NCBI GenBank assembly: GCA_966211965.1
Contig: CBIHON010000004.1
Span: 124,001 to 188,000, forward strand
DNA from: CBIHON01 sp966211965
GTDB taxonomy: Bacteria > Pseudomonadota > Gammaproteobacteria > Burkholderiales > Burkholderiaceae_D
DNA: 64,000 bases
Direction: 5' to 3'
Part shown: positions 18,384 to 28,222 of the stretch, piece after piece
Layout: each line of letters begins with the position of its first letter
How positions within the stretch are numbered: the stretch's first letter is position 1
The notes under the pieces: model-generated
The model's database searches: none
What the model was told of the DNA's origin: nothing
The model's input: only the letters and a program-made list of their open reading frames with translations
Translations under genes and position numbers: made by a program

Positions 18384-19772
18384 GTGGAATTCCTGGGTTT
18401 GCTGGCGGGCTTGTTCCTGCCTTGGCTGTTGGGCGTGGTGTGGCTCCGCGCGCGCTGGATCAATCCGTCCGGAACCGCATGGCCGACTTTATTGGGCTAC
18501 GGTTATCTGGCCGGCGCGCTGGCGACCACCTTGGTGATGCGCTTGCTGGATCTGCTGGGCGTACGGCTGAGCTTCACCAGCATTGCGCTGGCATTGTCAT
18601 TGCTGATCGCCGCCGGCGTGTGGGCCGGGCGCGGTACGGCAGCACCTTGGAGGGAGGCCGGGCAGGACTGGCGCGCGTTGAGCGGCTGGCACAAGCTAGC
18701 CTACGGCATGCTGCTTGCATTGATCGTCATCCGCTTCGGCGGTTTGGCGCTGGAAGTGGTATGGCGGCCCTTGTTCCCATGGGATGCCTGGTCGCAGTGG
18801 GCGACCAAGGCGCGGGTATGGTTTGAGTTGGGACATCTGGCTCCCTTTCTGTCTTCCGGCGCGTGGCTGGCCACGGCAGTGCCTGCCGGGTATACCGACC
18901 TGGCGCCGCAATATCCGCCGGCGATTCCGCTGCTTCAGGTATGGATGAGCTACAGCCTGGGCCGGTGGGACGACGCGCTGATGAATCTGCCATGGCTGCA
19001 GTGCGCGCTCGCGCTGGGCCTCGCATTCTATGGTCAGGCGCGTCACTGGCAAGTGCCGCCTCTGCTTGCCTTGATGTTCAGCTATTTCCTGCTGTCGCTC
19101 CCGATCCTCGATACGCACGTGGCCTTGGCCGGCTATGCGGACTTGTTCATGGGAGCCTTCTACGGTTTGGCCGCCATGGCTTTTTTCCAATGGATCAGGA
19201 CGCGTGATGTCTGGCAGGGTGCGATGGCGCTGTTGTTCGGTGTTGGCTGCGCCTTCATCAAGCAGCCGGGTATTGTCTGGATGCTGACTTTTATTCCTGC
19301 CTTGTTGGTGGTACGGATTCCGCGCGGCGGCTTGATTGCCGTGGCGGCGTTTGCCGTTGCCGGCCTGGTCGGCTTGCTGATCCTGGGCGAGGTGGGCAGC
19401 ATTCACCTGTTCGGCTATACCGTGGCTTTGCGTTATGCGCCTGCATGGGAGCCGTTGCGGCAAAATCTGTTGGTGCTGGATAACTGGCACTTGCTCTGGT
19501 ACCTGGCCGCCACAGCGCTGGCCTTGTCGCTGCCGCGCCTGCTGGAGCCGATATTGCGCGGCATGACGGTATTGGTGCTGGCGGCATGCGCTTTCCTGGC
19601 AGTGGTCTTTTTCTTTACCCAGGCGCAGGCTTGGGCCGAAGACTATTCGACCATCAACCGCGCCTTTTTGCATATGGCGCCGATGCTCCTGTTCTATGTG
19701 ATGGTGTTGTGCCGCGATGCGGTGCGGCTGCCGGCATGGCTCGGCCCCCGCCAGGAGTTCGGTACGCAATGA
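18384..19772 (+). CDS. Polytopic GT-C-like membrane protein
   Basis: A 462-residue integral membrane protein with roughly ten or more hydrophobic helices. The first large loop contains FPWDAWSQWATKARVWF and the later TDLAPQYPPAIPLLQ, resembling the loop acidic residues and aromatic-rich segments of GT-C (PMT/ArnT-like) glycosyltransferases that use lipid-linked sugars. Substrate unknown. It starts with GTG one base after the upstream stop and ends in an ATGA overlap with manC. Confidence 0.75.
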   Translation: MEFLGLLAGLFLPWLLGVVWLRARWINPSGTAWPTLLGYGYLAGALATTLVMRLLDLLGVRLSFTSIALALSLLIAAGVWAGRGTAAPWREAGQDWRALSGWHKLAYGMLLALIVIRFGGLALEVVWRPLFPWDAWSQWATKARVWFELGHLAPFLSSGAWLATAVPAGYTDLAPQYPPAIPLLQVWMSYSLGRWDDALMNLPWLQCALALGLAFYGQARHWQVPPLLALMFSYFLLSLPILDTHVALAGYADLFMGAFYGLAAMAFFQWIRTRDVWQGAMALLFGVGCAFIKQPGIVWMLTFIPALLVVRIPRGGLIAVAAFAVAGLVGLLILGEVGSIHLFGYTVALRYAPAWEPLRQNLLVLDNWHLLWYLAATALALSLPRLLEPILRGMTVLVLAACAFLAVVFFFTQAQAWAEDYSTINRAFLHMAPMLLFYVMVLCRDAVRLPAWLGPRQEFGTQ

Positions 19773-21187
19773 CGATGATCCCGGTGATTTTGTCGGGCGG
19801 TGTCGGCGCGCGTTTGTGGCCGGTGTCACGCGAGTTGCATCCCAAACCCTTCATTCGGTTGGCCGACGGGCAGAGCCTGCTGCAAAAGGCTTTCGCCAGG
19901 GCGGCCGCGCTGCCGGATGTCTCGGAAATACTCACCGTCACCAATCGCGACCTCAACTTCAAGACCGAACAGGAATACCGAAGCGTCAATCCTGCGGCAA
20001 TCTCGACCTCGTATCTCCTCGAACCCTGCGGCCGCAATACGGCTCCCGCGATTGCGGTGGCGGCTGCGCACATTGCGGCGGTTTACGGCGATGAAGCGGT
20101 TCTGCTGGTGCTGCCGGCCGATCATCTGATTGCCGATCAAGCCGCGTTTGGCGCCGCGGTATCGCGCGCACTTGCGCTGGCGGCGCAGGGCAAGCTGGTT
20201 ACCTTCGGCATCCATCCGGACCGGCCGGAAACCGGCTATGGCTACCTGGAAGCGGAAGGCAGCGCGGTCAAGCGTTTTGTCGAAAAGCCTTCGCTGGAGA
20301 AGGCCGAAGAATACCTTGCCTCGGGTGCCTACCTCTGGAACGCCGGAATGTTTTGCTTTTGCGCCGGAACGCTGCTGGCTGAACTCAAGACGCACGCGCC
20401 CGAAGTGTTGTCCGCGGCCCGTGCCTGTCTCGGCGCCTCGGAAAAATTCAGGCGCAACGGCTCGATGCAGATCGAACTGGATGCCGCTACCTTTGAACAG
20501 GCGCCGAATATTTCGATCGACTATGCCTTGTTCGAACGATCCGCCGAGGTCGCTGTTGTTCCCTGCGACCTGGGTTGGAGCGATATCGGATCATGGACGG
20601 CGCTCAGCGATCTGGCGCCGACCGATGCCGGCGGCAATGCCGTCATCGGCGAGGCATTGTTGGTCGATGCCAGCAACTGCCATATTCAAAGCGAAGGCCG
20701 CATGGTCGGCGCGCTCGGTGTCAAGAATCTCGTCATCATCGATACGCCGGACGCGTTGCTGGTTGCCGACCGCGCGCGGGTGCAAGAGGTCAGGCAAATC
20801 GTCACGCAGCTGAAGCAGCAGGCGCACGAATCGACCAGGCTGCATCGCGAAGTGCATCGTCCCTGGGGCACTTATACCGTCATCGAAGAAGGTGCGAATT
20901 TCAAGATCAAACGCATCGTGGTCAAGCCGGGCGCGGCCTTGTCGCTGCAGATGCACCGCCACCGTAGCGAACACTGGGTGGTCGTCAACGGCGTGGCGAA
21001 GGTGGTCAATGGCGAGCGGGAGTTCCTGGTGAATATCAATGAATCGACTTTCATCCCGGCCGGCCACAAGCACAGACTGGAAAATCCCGGTACGGGCGAT
21101 CTGGTCATGATCGAAGTGCAAAGCGGCGATTATCTGGGTGAGGATGATATCGTGCGCTTCGAGGATATCTATGGAAGAGCGATTTGA
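19769..21187 (+). CDS. manC: Mannose-1-phosphate guanylyltransferase / mannose-6-phosphate isomerase
   Basis: A 472-residue bifunctional type II enzyme making GDP-mannose. The N-terminal nucleotidyltransferase has SGGVGARLWPVSRELHPKPF, LEPCGRNTAPAI and FVEKP. The C-terminal cupin isomerase (about 355-470) has HRPWGTYTVIEEG, LSLQMHRHRSEHWVVV and FIPAGHKHRLENPG. The ATG at 19769 overlaps the upstream stop; a frame opening at 19586 lies within the membrane-protein gene and is rejected as the start. No manB (phosphomannomutase) is in the window. Confidence 0.95.
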   Translation: MTMIPVILSGGVGARLWPVSRELHPKPFIRLADGQSLLQKAFARAAALPDVSEILTVTNRDLNFKTEQEYRSVNPAAISTSYLLEPCGRNTAPAIAVAAAHIAAVYGDEAVLLVLPADHLIADQAAFGAAVSRALALAAQGKLVTFGIHPDRPETGYGYLEAEGSAVKRFVEKPSLEKAEEYLASGAYLWNAGMFCFCAGTLLAELKTHAPEVLSAARACLGASEKFRRNGSMQIELDAATFEQAPNISIDYALFERSAEVAVVPCDLGWSDIGSWTALSDLAPTDAGGNAVIGEALLVDASNCHIQSEGRMVGALGVKNLVIIDTPDALLVADRARVQEVRQIVTQLKQQAHESTRLHREVHRPWGTYTVIEEGANFKIKRIVVKPGAALSLQMHRHRSEHWVVVNGVAKVVNGEREFLVNINESTFIPAGHKHRLENPGTGDLVMIEVQSGDYLGEDDIVRFEDIYGRAI

Positions 21188-21319
21188 GATGGGGCAAATC
21201 CGCTGCATCTGAATGATAGGCCGACGCTACTGTTGCCGTGCCCGCTTATCCGAGGGAACGACAAAGGTTTGCCAAGCTGTCGATAAATAATTCTCGCTAA
21301 ACAAAGTTCAAGAATCTCC

Positions 21320-22138
21320 ATGCAGAAGTTTTCCATATCGCCGCTGCAGATCGCGCGCAGCCTGCTCGCCAATCGGGAGCTGATCCTGGCCATGACCAAG
21401 CGCGAGGTGGCCGGCCGTTACCGCGGTTCGATGTTCGGCATCCTGTGGTCTTTCTTCAATCCCGTGCTGATGCTGGCGGTCTACACCTTTGTATTCAGCG
21501 TGGTGTTCAAGGCGCGCTGGGGCGGCGGGGGGGAAAGCAAAACCGAATTCGCGGTCGTGCTGTTCGCCGGCATGATTGTTTTTGCCTTGTTCTCGGAGTG
21601 CATCAATCGTGCGCCGGGACTGATACTGGCCAACGCCAACTACGTAAAAAAAGTGGTGTTCCCGCTCGAGATCCTGCCCTTGGTGAGCCTGGGGTCCGCA
21701 CTCTTTCATGCGGCAGTCAGCCTGTCGGTATGGATGCTGTTCTATGCCGCGATCAACGCTTCGCTGCATTGGACGGTTTTGCTCTTGCCGCTGGTTTTGC
21801 TGCCGTTGGTATTGTTTACGATGGGATTGTCCTGGCTGCTTGCCTCGCTTGGCGTGTACCTGCGAGACGTGGCGCAAACCATCGGCATCTTCACGACGAT
21901 CCTGATGTTCCTGTCGCCGGTATTTTTTCCCGTTGCCTCCTTGCCGGAACAGTACCGTCCATTCATTTATGCCAATCCGCTCACCTTCATCATCGAGCAG
22001 ACCAGGGATGTTCTGATCTGGGGCAGATTGCCGGATTGGCCTGTGCTGGGACTGAGCATTGGCATTAGCGCGGCCGTTGCCTGTCTCGGTTTTGCCTGGT
22101 TTCAGAAAACCCGCCGCGGTTTTGCGGATGTTTTGTAA
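21320..22138 (+). CDS. wzm: ABC-2 type polysaccharide export permease (Wzm-like)
   Basis: A 272-residue permease with about six membrane helices. The N-terminal amphipathic stretch is followed by VAGRYRGSMFGILWSFFNPV, the hallmark of Wzm/KpsM/TagG transporters that export undecaprenyl-linked O-antigen or capsule. Unusually, no ATPase gene is adjacent: the next gene is gspE, and the only Wzt-like ATPase lies on the opposite strand at 61064-62323. A 132-base gap after manC may hold its own promoter. Confidence 0.9.
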   Translation: MQKFSISPLQIARSLLANRELILAMTKREVAGRYRGSMFGILWSFFNPVLMLAVYTFVFSVVFKARWGGGGESKTEFAVVLFAGMIVFALFSECINRAPGLILANANYVKKVVFPLEILPLVSLGSALFHAAVSLSVWMLFYAAINASLHWTVLLLPLVLLPLVLFTMGLSWLLASLGVYLRDVAQTIGIFTTILMFLSPVFFPVASLPEQYRPFIYANPLTFIIEQTRDVLIWGRLPDWPVLGLSIGISAAVACLGFAWFQKTRRGFADVL

Positions 22139-22256
22139 GCTTGGCAGCAGGACGCTACGGTCGCTGTATCGCGCGCGTTCGATGATAAACTGTGGCCCGA
22201 CGTTTGGTGCCGCGCCAAGCGGGCAGTATCCAATTCCTGTGTCCGATTGAAATCCA

Positions 22257-23975
22257 ATGACAGCCTCCAGCCAGCAAAGCCTAGATGTAACAGCCACCGT
22301 CATCGGCGCGCTGTTGCTGCAGCGTGAACTGATCACCCAGCAAGACCTGGACAAGGCGCTGGCATTCCAGAGCCAGTTCAAAGGCCGGCTCGGTTCCATT
22401 CTGATACGGATGGGGGCGCTGTCCGAAGATGCGTTGCTGCCGGTGCTGTCGGAGCAATTGGGATTGCCGCTGCTGGCGGCCGATCAATTGCCCACCCAGG
22501 GCACTGACATCATCAATGCGATTCAAGCCAGCGGGCTGCCGCCGGAATGGTTCTCCGACCAGCAGGTGGTGATCTGGGAGGGCGTGGATGGCATCATTCA
22601 CTGCGCATCGCGCAACCCCATCAACAGCAATCTGCAGGAAACCCTGGCGGCGGCATTCGGCGCCCATCCGCAAAGCTGGCATTTTGTGCGGACCCAGGAC
22701 CTGGAGCGCCTGCTCAAGCTGATCGAATTGAGTCCGCAGGCTGGCTACGACGATGAAGTCGCCCACTTGCGCGAATTGGCCGAAGAGGCGCCGATCATCG
22801 AGCTGGTCAGCAATATCCTGGCGCAGGCGATCGACGAAGATGCGTCGGACATTCACATCGAACCGGAGGAGCATGCATTTGCGGTGCGCTACCGGGTCGA
22901 CGGCGTGCTGCAAACCCGCATGACCCAGCAGCGCAGCCGTTTCGATGCGGTGGCTTCCCGCATCAAGCTGATTTCCGGCATGGACATCGCCGAGCGCCGC
23001 CTGCCGCAGGACGGCCGCATTTCGATCCGCGCCAGCGGCGCCGAAATGGATATCCGCGTGTCGGCTCTCCCCGGCGTGGAAGGCGAGTCGATCGTGATGC
23101 GCCTGTTGCCGAAGGAGCGCTCCAACCTGAACCTGGAATGGCTGGGCATGGAAGCCGATCATCATGCCCAGTTCGGACGCTGGGCGCAGGAACCGCACGG
23201 CATTGTTCTGGTGACCGGCCCGACAGGTTCGGGCAAGAGCACGACGCTCTATGCGGCGCTCGATGCGGCCAACGACCGTAGCAAAAAAATCATCACGGTG
23301 GAAGATCCGGTCGAATACAAACTGGCCGGCGTGACCCAGATTCAAACGCATAGCGAGATCGGCTATGACTTCGCACGGGCCTTGCGGGCGATCCTGCGGC
23401 AAGACCCCGACGTCATCATGATCGGCGAAATTCGCGACCTGGAGACCGCCGAAATCGCGGTCCAATCCGCGCTGACCGGACATCTGGTGCTATCCACGCT
23501 GCATACCAACGATGCGCTCAGCGCCTTCGCCCGTCTGCTGGACATGGGCCTGGAGCCGTTCCTGGTGGCTTCCTCGGTCAGGGCGGTGCAGGCGCAGCGC
23601 CTGGTCAGGAGATTGTGCGAACGCTGCGCGACGGAGGCCGAACCCCCGCAGGCGATCCTGGAGATCGCCGAAAATTTGCAGGCACGCTATCCTGCGTTGC
23701 TGAACGACGCGCCGCGCTGGCGAATCCCCAAAGGCTGCCCGCATTGCCGCGGCAGCGGCTACCGCGGCCGGGTTGGAATCTACGAGCTGGTCGAGGTCGG
23801 GACGGAAATCCAGAATGCTATAATGCAGCGCGCCACCGCCGGTGAAATGATCGCCATCGCGCGGCAGGAAGGCTACCGCAGCTTGCGCGAAGACGGATTG
23901 ATCAAAGCCTGGCGCGGCCTGACCAGCATCGATGAAGTGCTGCGCGTGACCGGCATCGGCGAGGGCGAGGAATAG
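22257..23975 (+). CDS. gspE: Type II secretion ATPase GspE
   Basis: A 572-residue hexameric secretion ATPase. The N-terminal MshEN/GspE-N domain (about 15-150) precedes the core with Walker A (GPTGSGKSTTLYAALD, about residue 322), the Asp box, Walker B (DPDVIMIGEIRDLETA) and the His box (GHLVLSTLHTNDA). A zinc motif follows, with CxxC pairs in LCERCATE and GCPHCRGSGYRGRVGIYEL, characteristic of GspE. It acts at the cytoplasmic face with GspL and GspF. First gene of the gsp operon. Confidence 0.95.
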   Translation: MTASSQQSLDVTATVIGALLLQRELITQQDLDKALAFQSQFKGRLGSILIRMGALSEDALLPVLSEQLGLPLLAADQLPTQGTDIINAIQASGLPPEWFSDQQVVIWEGVDGIIHCASRNPINSNLQETLAAAFGAHPQSWHFVRTQDLERLLKLIELSPQAGYDDEVAHLRELAEEAPIIELVSNILAQAIDEDASDIHIEPEEHAFAVRYRVDGVLQTRMTQQRSRFDAVASRIKLISGMDIAERRLPQDGRISIRASGAEMDIRVSALPGVEGESIVMRLLPKERSNLNLEWLGMEADHHAQFGRWAQEPHGIVLVTGPTGSGKSTTLYAALDAANDRSKKIITVEDPVEYKLAGVTQIQTHSEIGYDFARALRAILRQDPDVIMIGEIRDLETAEIAVQSALTGHLVLSTLHTNDALSAFARLLDMGLEPFLVASSVRAVQAQRLVRRLCERCATEAEPPQAILEIAENLQARYPALLNDAPRWRIPKGCPHCRGSGYRGRVGIYELVEVGTEIQNAIMQRATAGEMIAIARQEGYRSLREDGLIKAWRGLTSIDEVLRVTGIGEGEE

Positions 23976-23979
23976 CGGC

Positions 23980-25182
23980 GTGGATTTTCAATATACGGCG
24001 GTAAACTCGCAAGGACAAACCGTTTCAGGTCAAATTGAAGCCGCCAGCGAACGCGAGGCGATCCGGCTGCTGCAGCAGAAAGAGCTGACGCCGCTTGCGG
24101 TTACCGTAGCCGGACAGCTTGCCAATAGGGGCAAGACGCGATCCCGGCGAGCGGGCAACCAGGAAAAAGCGATCGTCATTCGCGAACTGGCGATTCTGCT
24201 GCAAGCCGGTGTGCCGCTGGCGGAAGCGGTCGAGTCGATCGGCCAGACCCATACCGACAGCGTCATCGGCCAGGCTTTTGCCCATGTCCACGGCAAGCTG
24301 CGCAGCGGCGAGAGCTTTTCGGCCGGCCTGCAGAGCGCGAGCCTGGAATGGCCGGATTTTCTGTTTCAACTGGTTGCGGCCGGCGAGCATACCGGCAAGC
24401 TGGCCCAGGCATTGCAGAGCGCGGCGACCCAGATGGAATACGAGCAGCGCGTCAAGAGCGAGATGCGCAACGCGCTGATCTACCCGAGCATCCTGGTGTT
24501 GTCCGGGATTGCCGCAACGCTGTTGATATTCATCGTGGTGGTGCCGAAATTCGCCAATATCCTCAAGAACAGCCGGGCCCAGATTCCCGATATTTCGGTC
24601 TGGGTCTTGACTGTCGGCTTGTTCGTAAAGCAGAACCTGCTCTGGGTCGGTCTCGGCACCGCGGCCGCGGCGCTGGGCATAATCAGCGTGCTGGCCAACC
24701 CGGCCATGCGAACCAGTATGCTGCAAAGCCTGGCGCGTGTGCCGGTGCTCGGCAACTGGCTGGTGGAGACCGAAATCGGACGCTGGGCTGCCATGCTGAG
24801 CACCTTGCTTGACAACCGCGTGCCGATATTGAAAGCCATGGAGCTGACCCAAAATGGGATGCGGCTCACGGCGGTCAAGCAGAAATTGCAGCAGGCCCTG
24901 CGCGAGGTCAAAGGCGGAAAAAAAATGACCGAGGCCTTGGGCGGCGTACAAATGTTGAACGTTACCGCTCTGAACCTGATCAGAGTCGGGGAGCGTTCCG
25001 GCGAGTTGGCCAATATGCTGAGGACCTTGGCCACCTTGTATGAAAATGCAGGGCGCGAGCGCTTGAAGCGCTTCCTGATCCTGCTGGAGCCGATTGCGAT
25101 CCTGGTGATCGGCAGCGTGATCGGCACCATCATGATCGCCATCATGCTGGCCATCACCAGCCTCAGCAACATCCCTTTTTGA
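23980..25182 (+). CDS. gspF: Type II secretion inner-membrane platform protein GspF
   Basis: A 400-residue platform protein. The N-terminus (FQYTAVNSQGQTVSGQIEA) is typical, followed by two T2SF domains (about 70-195 and 270-395) and three hydrophobic segments at about 170-192, 220-245 and 365-395. It starts with GTG five bases after gspE. It connects the ATPase to pseudopilus assembly. Confidence 0.95.
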   Translation: MDFQYTAVNSQGQTVSGQIEAASEREAIRLLQQKELTPLAVTVAGQLANRGKTRSRRAGNQEKAIVIRELAILLQAGVPLAEAVESIGQTHTDSVIGQAFAHVHGKLRSGESFSAGLQSASLEWPDFLFQLVAAGEHTGKLAQALQSAATQMEYEQRVKSEMRNALIYPSILVLSGIAATLLIFIVVVPKFANILKNSRAQIPDISVWVLTVGLFVKQNLLWVGLGTAAAALGIISVLANPAMRTSMLQSLARVPVLGNWLVETEIGRWAAMLSTLLDNRVPILKAMELTQNGMRLTAVKQKLQQALREVKGGKKMTEALGGVQMLNVTALNLIRVGERSGELANMLRTLATLYENAGRERLKRFLILLEPIAILVIGSVIGTIMIAIMLAITSLSNIPF

Positions 25183-25206
25183 TAGTGAGATAGCGAGTCT
25201 AGCGAC

Positions 25207-25653
25207 ATGACAAACAGAACATCGAATGCCGGTTTTACCCTGATTGAAATGCTGGTGGTCCTGGTGATCATCGGTTTGCTGGCCGGTCTGGTCGGTCCCA
25301 AACTGTTTACCAAGGTCGATTCGTCCAAGGTCCAAACCGCGCAAACCCAAGTCAAGATGCTCAAGGGCGCGCTGGAAACCCTGCGCCTGGACATCGGCCG
25401 CTTTCCGACTGAAGCCGAGGGCCTTGCTTTGCTCAATACCGCGCCTGCCGATGAAAAATTGCGCAGCCGGTGGCGCGGCCCCTACCTGGATGAGGCCCTG
25501 CCGCAAGACCCTTGGGGCAATGCGTATTTGTATAGTTTGCCGGGATCGAACGGGCAACCGTTTGCACTGTATTCGCTTGGGGCGGATGGCAAGCGTGGCG
25601 GGGAGGGCATAGATGCTGATGTCGGCTTGTTGCCGGCCGATGCCGGCAAGTGA
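25207..25653 (+). CDS. gspG: Major pseudopilin GspG
   Basis: A 148-residue class III signal-peptide protein. The prepilin peptidase site is AG|FTLIEMLVVLVIIGLL, with Glu at mature position 5. The C-terminus has the GspG fold markers DIGRFPTEAEGL, WRGPYLDEALPQDPWGN and YSLGADGKRGGEG (calcium-loop region). It forms the pseudopilus shaft. The prepilin peptidase gene is not in the window. Confidence 0.95.
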   Translation: MTNRTSNAGFTLIEMLVVLVIIGLLAGLVGPKLFTKVDSSKVQTAQTQVKMLKGALETLRLDIGRFPTEAEGLALLNTAPADEKLRSRWRGPYLDEALPQDPWGNAYLYSLPGSNGQPFALYSLGADGKRGGEGIDADVGLLPADAGK

Positions 25654-25747
25654 TTCCTCATACCTCAAACGGAATTGGCAATCAGTGCATGAAGCTGAAG
25701 CGGGCAAAGACTGACGCCGGCCCTCCGGCTGCGATACCTTTCTGAAC

Positions 25748-26176
25748 ATGCCCGCTGCACGCATAGAACGGTCCGGCTTTACGTTGCTCGAAATCCTGGT
25801 GGTGCTGGTGATCGTGGGATTGCTGGCTGGCGTAGCTCTGCCGCAACTGCAAAAGCTTGCCGCCGGGATAGAAATCAGCAACCAGAGAACGAACCTCAAA
25901 GTGGCGATAGAAGGCTTGGGATATCAAGCCTACGTCAGCGGCAAACCCATCGTATTAAACGATCCGGCTGCCGGTGCCGCAGGCAATTCTTCCGCCGATC
26001 CGCAATTACCCATCCCCGCCGGCTGGCAGATCAAAATTCCGCAGCCGATCCGCTTTGCGATCAACGGCGTCTGCGCAGGCGGAAAGATGTCGATCACGGA
26101 TCCCTATCAAGTTCGTGAAAACTTCGTGTTGAGACCGCCGCAATGCCGTCTTGAACCGACGGATAACGCGGAGTGA
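25748..26176 (+). CDS. gspH: Minor pseudopilin, GspH-type
   Basis: A 142-residue prepilin-like protein with the cleavage site SG|FTLLEILVVLVIVGLLAG and Glu at position 5. The mature part is short and divergent, with two Cys (VCAGGKM and PPQCRLE) that may pair. It is assigned to GspH by position between gspG and gspI rather than by strong similarity. Its stop overlaps the GTG start of the next gene. Confidence 0.8.
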   Translation: MPAARIERSGFTLLEILVVLVIVGLLAGVALPQLQKLAAGIEISNQRTNLKVAIEGLGYQAYVSGKPIVLNDPAAGAAGNSSADPQLPIPAGWQIKIPQPIRFAINGVCAGGKMSITDPYQVRENFVLRPPQCRLEPTDNAE

Positions 26177-26613
26177 CGGTGTTGAGGCGCCTTCGGATTC
26201 GCCAGGCCGGATTCACCTTGCTCGAGGCCATCGTCGCGCTGGTGCTGATTGGAAGCGCCGGGATGGCCTTGTTCAGCTGGATCAACGGCAATTTCATGAG
26301 CCTGTCGAGAATTCGCGACGCCAACGCGCGCTCTGAAGCTACCGTGAATATCCTGGAATACATGGAAAGGGTCAACCCGATGCTGACCCCGCAGGGCAGC
26401 GCGCCGTTGGGGGCTTACTCCATACGCTGGAATGCTTCGCTGGCATCGAGGATAACGGAAGGAAGCAATTATCCGCGCGGCATGGGCCTGTACCAGTTGG
26501 CCTTGTATAGTACCGTCGTGTCGGTAACTTCGGCCGGGGGACAAGCCTGGTTCGAGTTGCAACTGCAGCAGGTCGGGTACAAAAAAGTGCGTACTCAAGT
26601 GGTGGAGGATTAG
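26173..26613 (+). CDS. gspI: Minor pseudopilin, GspI-type
   Basis: A 146-residue prepilin-like protein with AG|FTLLEAIVALVLIGSAG. It starts at GTG 26173 in a GTGA overlap with the upstream stop. The GspI assignment comes from gene order and size; in T2SS, GspI-J-K form the pseudopilus tip. The sequence after the first helix shows no other motif. Confidence 0.82.
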   Translation: MTVLRRLRIRQAGFTLLEAIVALVLIGSAGMALFSWINGNFMSLSRIRDANARSEATVNILEYMERVNPMLTPQGSAPLGAYSIRWNASLASRITEGSNYPRGMGLYQLALYSTVVSVTSAGGQAWFELQLQQVGYKKVRTQVVED

Positions 26614-26620
26614 CAAGACC

Positions 26621-27241
26621 ATGGTGGTGCGCACTTATCGGCCCAAGCCCAGGAGCAAACGGCGGCATGGATTTACCCTGCTTGAAATGCTGGTTGTGCT
26701 GATTCTGTCCGGCATGATCGTCACCATCCTGATGCAGGGACTGCAGCAGGTTTTCCGTTTGCAGACGCATTTTGGCAGAGAACAGTTCAATACCCAGCAA
26801 GGCGAAATGTACACGGAATGGTTTCGCCAGAGCGTCAATGGACTGATCGCGGACTTCAATGATGGACAACACAAATTCAAGGGGGCTGCGCGCGAGTTCA
26901 GCGGCATGACCTTGTCACCGTTGAATACGGCGACCGAGGCCTTGCTGCCCTTCACCTGGCGCTTGAAGTTCGACCCGCAATCCGGGCGGACGCAATTGCA
27001 GTACGGGGCCGCCGATGATGCGCCTGTCGTGCTGTCCTGGCCCGGAAATACCGGCAGATTTGTGTATGTCGACAAGAATAACGAAACCCACGATACCTGG
27101 CCGCCTTTTCTCGGCAAGTGGCCGCAATTGCCAAGAGCGATCTATTTGGAAAATCAGAATGCGGACGAACCCCGCGTCATTGTCGCCGTACCGAAGGGCC
27201 TTGAAAATCCTTTGCCCAGACAACGAGACTTGCAGGATTAA
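26621..27241 (+). CDS. gspJ: Minor pseudopilin, GspJ-type
   Basis: A 206-residue prepilin-like protein. A basic leader (RPKPRSKRRHG) precedes FTLLEMLVVLILSGMIVTIL with Glu at position 5. Its length and position before gspK fit GspJ. gspK begins directly after its stop codon. Confidence 0.85.
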   Translation: MVVRTYRPKPRSKRRHGFTLLEMLVVLILSGMIVTILMQGLQQVFRLQTHFGREQFNTQQGEMYTEWFRQSVNGLIADFNDGQHKFKGAAREFSGMTLSPLNTATEALLPFTWRLKFDPQSGRTQLQYGAADDAPVVLSWPGNTGRFVYVDKNNETHDTWPPFLGKWPQLPRAIYLENQNADEPRVIVAVPKGLENPLPRQRDLQD

Positions 27242-28222
27242 ATGACATTCACGACTCCACAGCGCGGATTCATTCTGGTTGCCACTTTATGGATCCTGGC
27301 GGTTATCACCATTGCGGCGGTTTATTTCGCCGAACGCGTGAGCAGTTCGATTGCGCTGGCACAGCAAAAACAGGAATCCGCCGAGCAATTGATCGAGTTT
27401 GCCAATACCAAGGCCGACGTGCTGTATCGCTTGGGAACCACTCCTTTCAGTTTTTACGGCTTGGGCCCGCAGCCAGCCATCGCACTCGACGACAGACCCT
27501 ACCGGGGAAGGGGAGCGGATATTGTTCGCCTGCAGGATGAGCGTGGTTTGCTCAACGTCAATTTCGTGGACCGGGAAATGATGATGCGTTTTCTGGGCGA
27601 ACTCGGGGTGCCGTTTGAAAAACGCGATGTCATGATCGACAGCTTGCTCGATTACACGGATTCCGACGATTTGAGGCGCTTGAACGGCGCCGAAAAAAAT
27701 GAATATGCGGCGCTCGGCTTGCCGCTGCCGCCGAATGAGTTGCTGGTGACACCGTATCAGCTAAAAAATATCATCGGCTGGCGCGATCAGCCGGAGTTAT
27801 GGGAAAACCAGCGTTTGCTGCGGCTTGTGACCACCAGTCGTGTATCCGGTTTTAATCCCAATACCGCGCCGGCGGAATTGCTGGCGAGTCTGCCAGGCAG
27901 CAATAAAGAGTTGGCCGCAGCCTTGCTGAAAATACGCAGCGAGAAGCCCCTGTACACTGTCGGGCAATTGACAGGGATCACGGGAAGCGTGCAGGATGCG
28001 GACTTCTTCCTGTATTTTCCCGGCAATGCCGTAAGAATCACCCATCAGAGCAAGAAGCTGCCTTGGGCTCTGCAGTACAGCGTCACCTTGACGCCGCAAG
28101 GCGACAGCGCTCCGTGGCGTGTCGATTACCATGTCAAAACCACAGTACCCTATCCGATAGAAAATGTTGAAAAAATCACGAAGTTTCCTACAGAGATTGC
28201 TGGCGCCACTGTTGACGAGTAG
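27242..28222 (+). CDS. gspK: Minor pseudopilin GspK
   Basis: A 326-residue atypical pseudopilin. The leader RG|FILVATLWILAVITIA lacks the position-5 Glu, as is characteristic of GspK, the tip subunit. It shows the family segments RLQDERGLLNVNFVD, LLDYTDSDDLRRLNGAE and NPNTAPAELLASLPG (helix-hairpin-helix-like). The 3' end overlaps gspL by 59 bases. Confidence 0.9.
   Translation: MTFTTPQRGFILVATLWILAVITIAAVYFAERVSSSIALAQQKQESAEQLIEFANTKADVLYRLGTTPFSFYGLGPQPAIALDDRPYRGRGADIVRLQDERGLLNVNFVDREMMMRFLGELGVPFEKRDVMIDSLLDYTDSDDLRRLNGAEKNEYAALGLPLPPNELLVTPYQLKNIIGWRDQPELWENQRLLRLVTTSRVSGFNPNTAPAELLASLPGSNKELAAALLKIRSEKPLYTVGQLTGITGSVQDADFFLYFPGNAVRITHQSKKLPWALQYSVTLTPQGDSAPWRVDYHVKTTVPYPIENVEKITKFPTEIAGATVDE

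Noticed and set aside
24025..25899. 624-codon minus-strand frame
   Set aside because: Spans several gsp genes in antisense, His/Gln/Asp-rich shadow composition, no domain.
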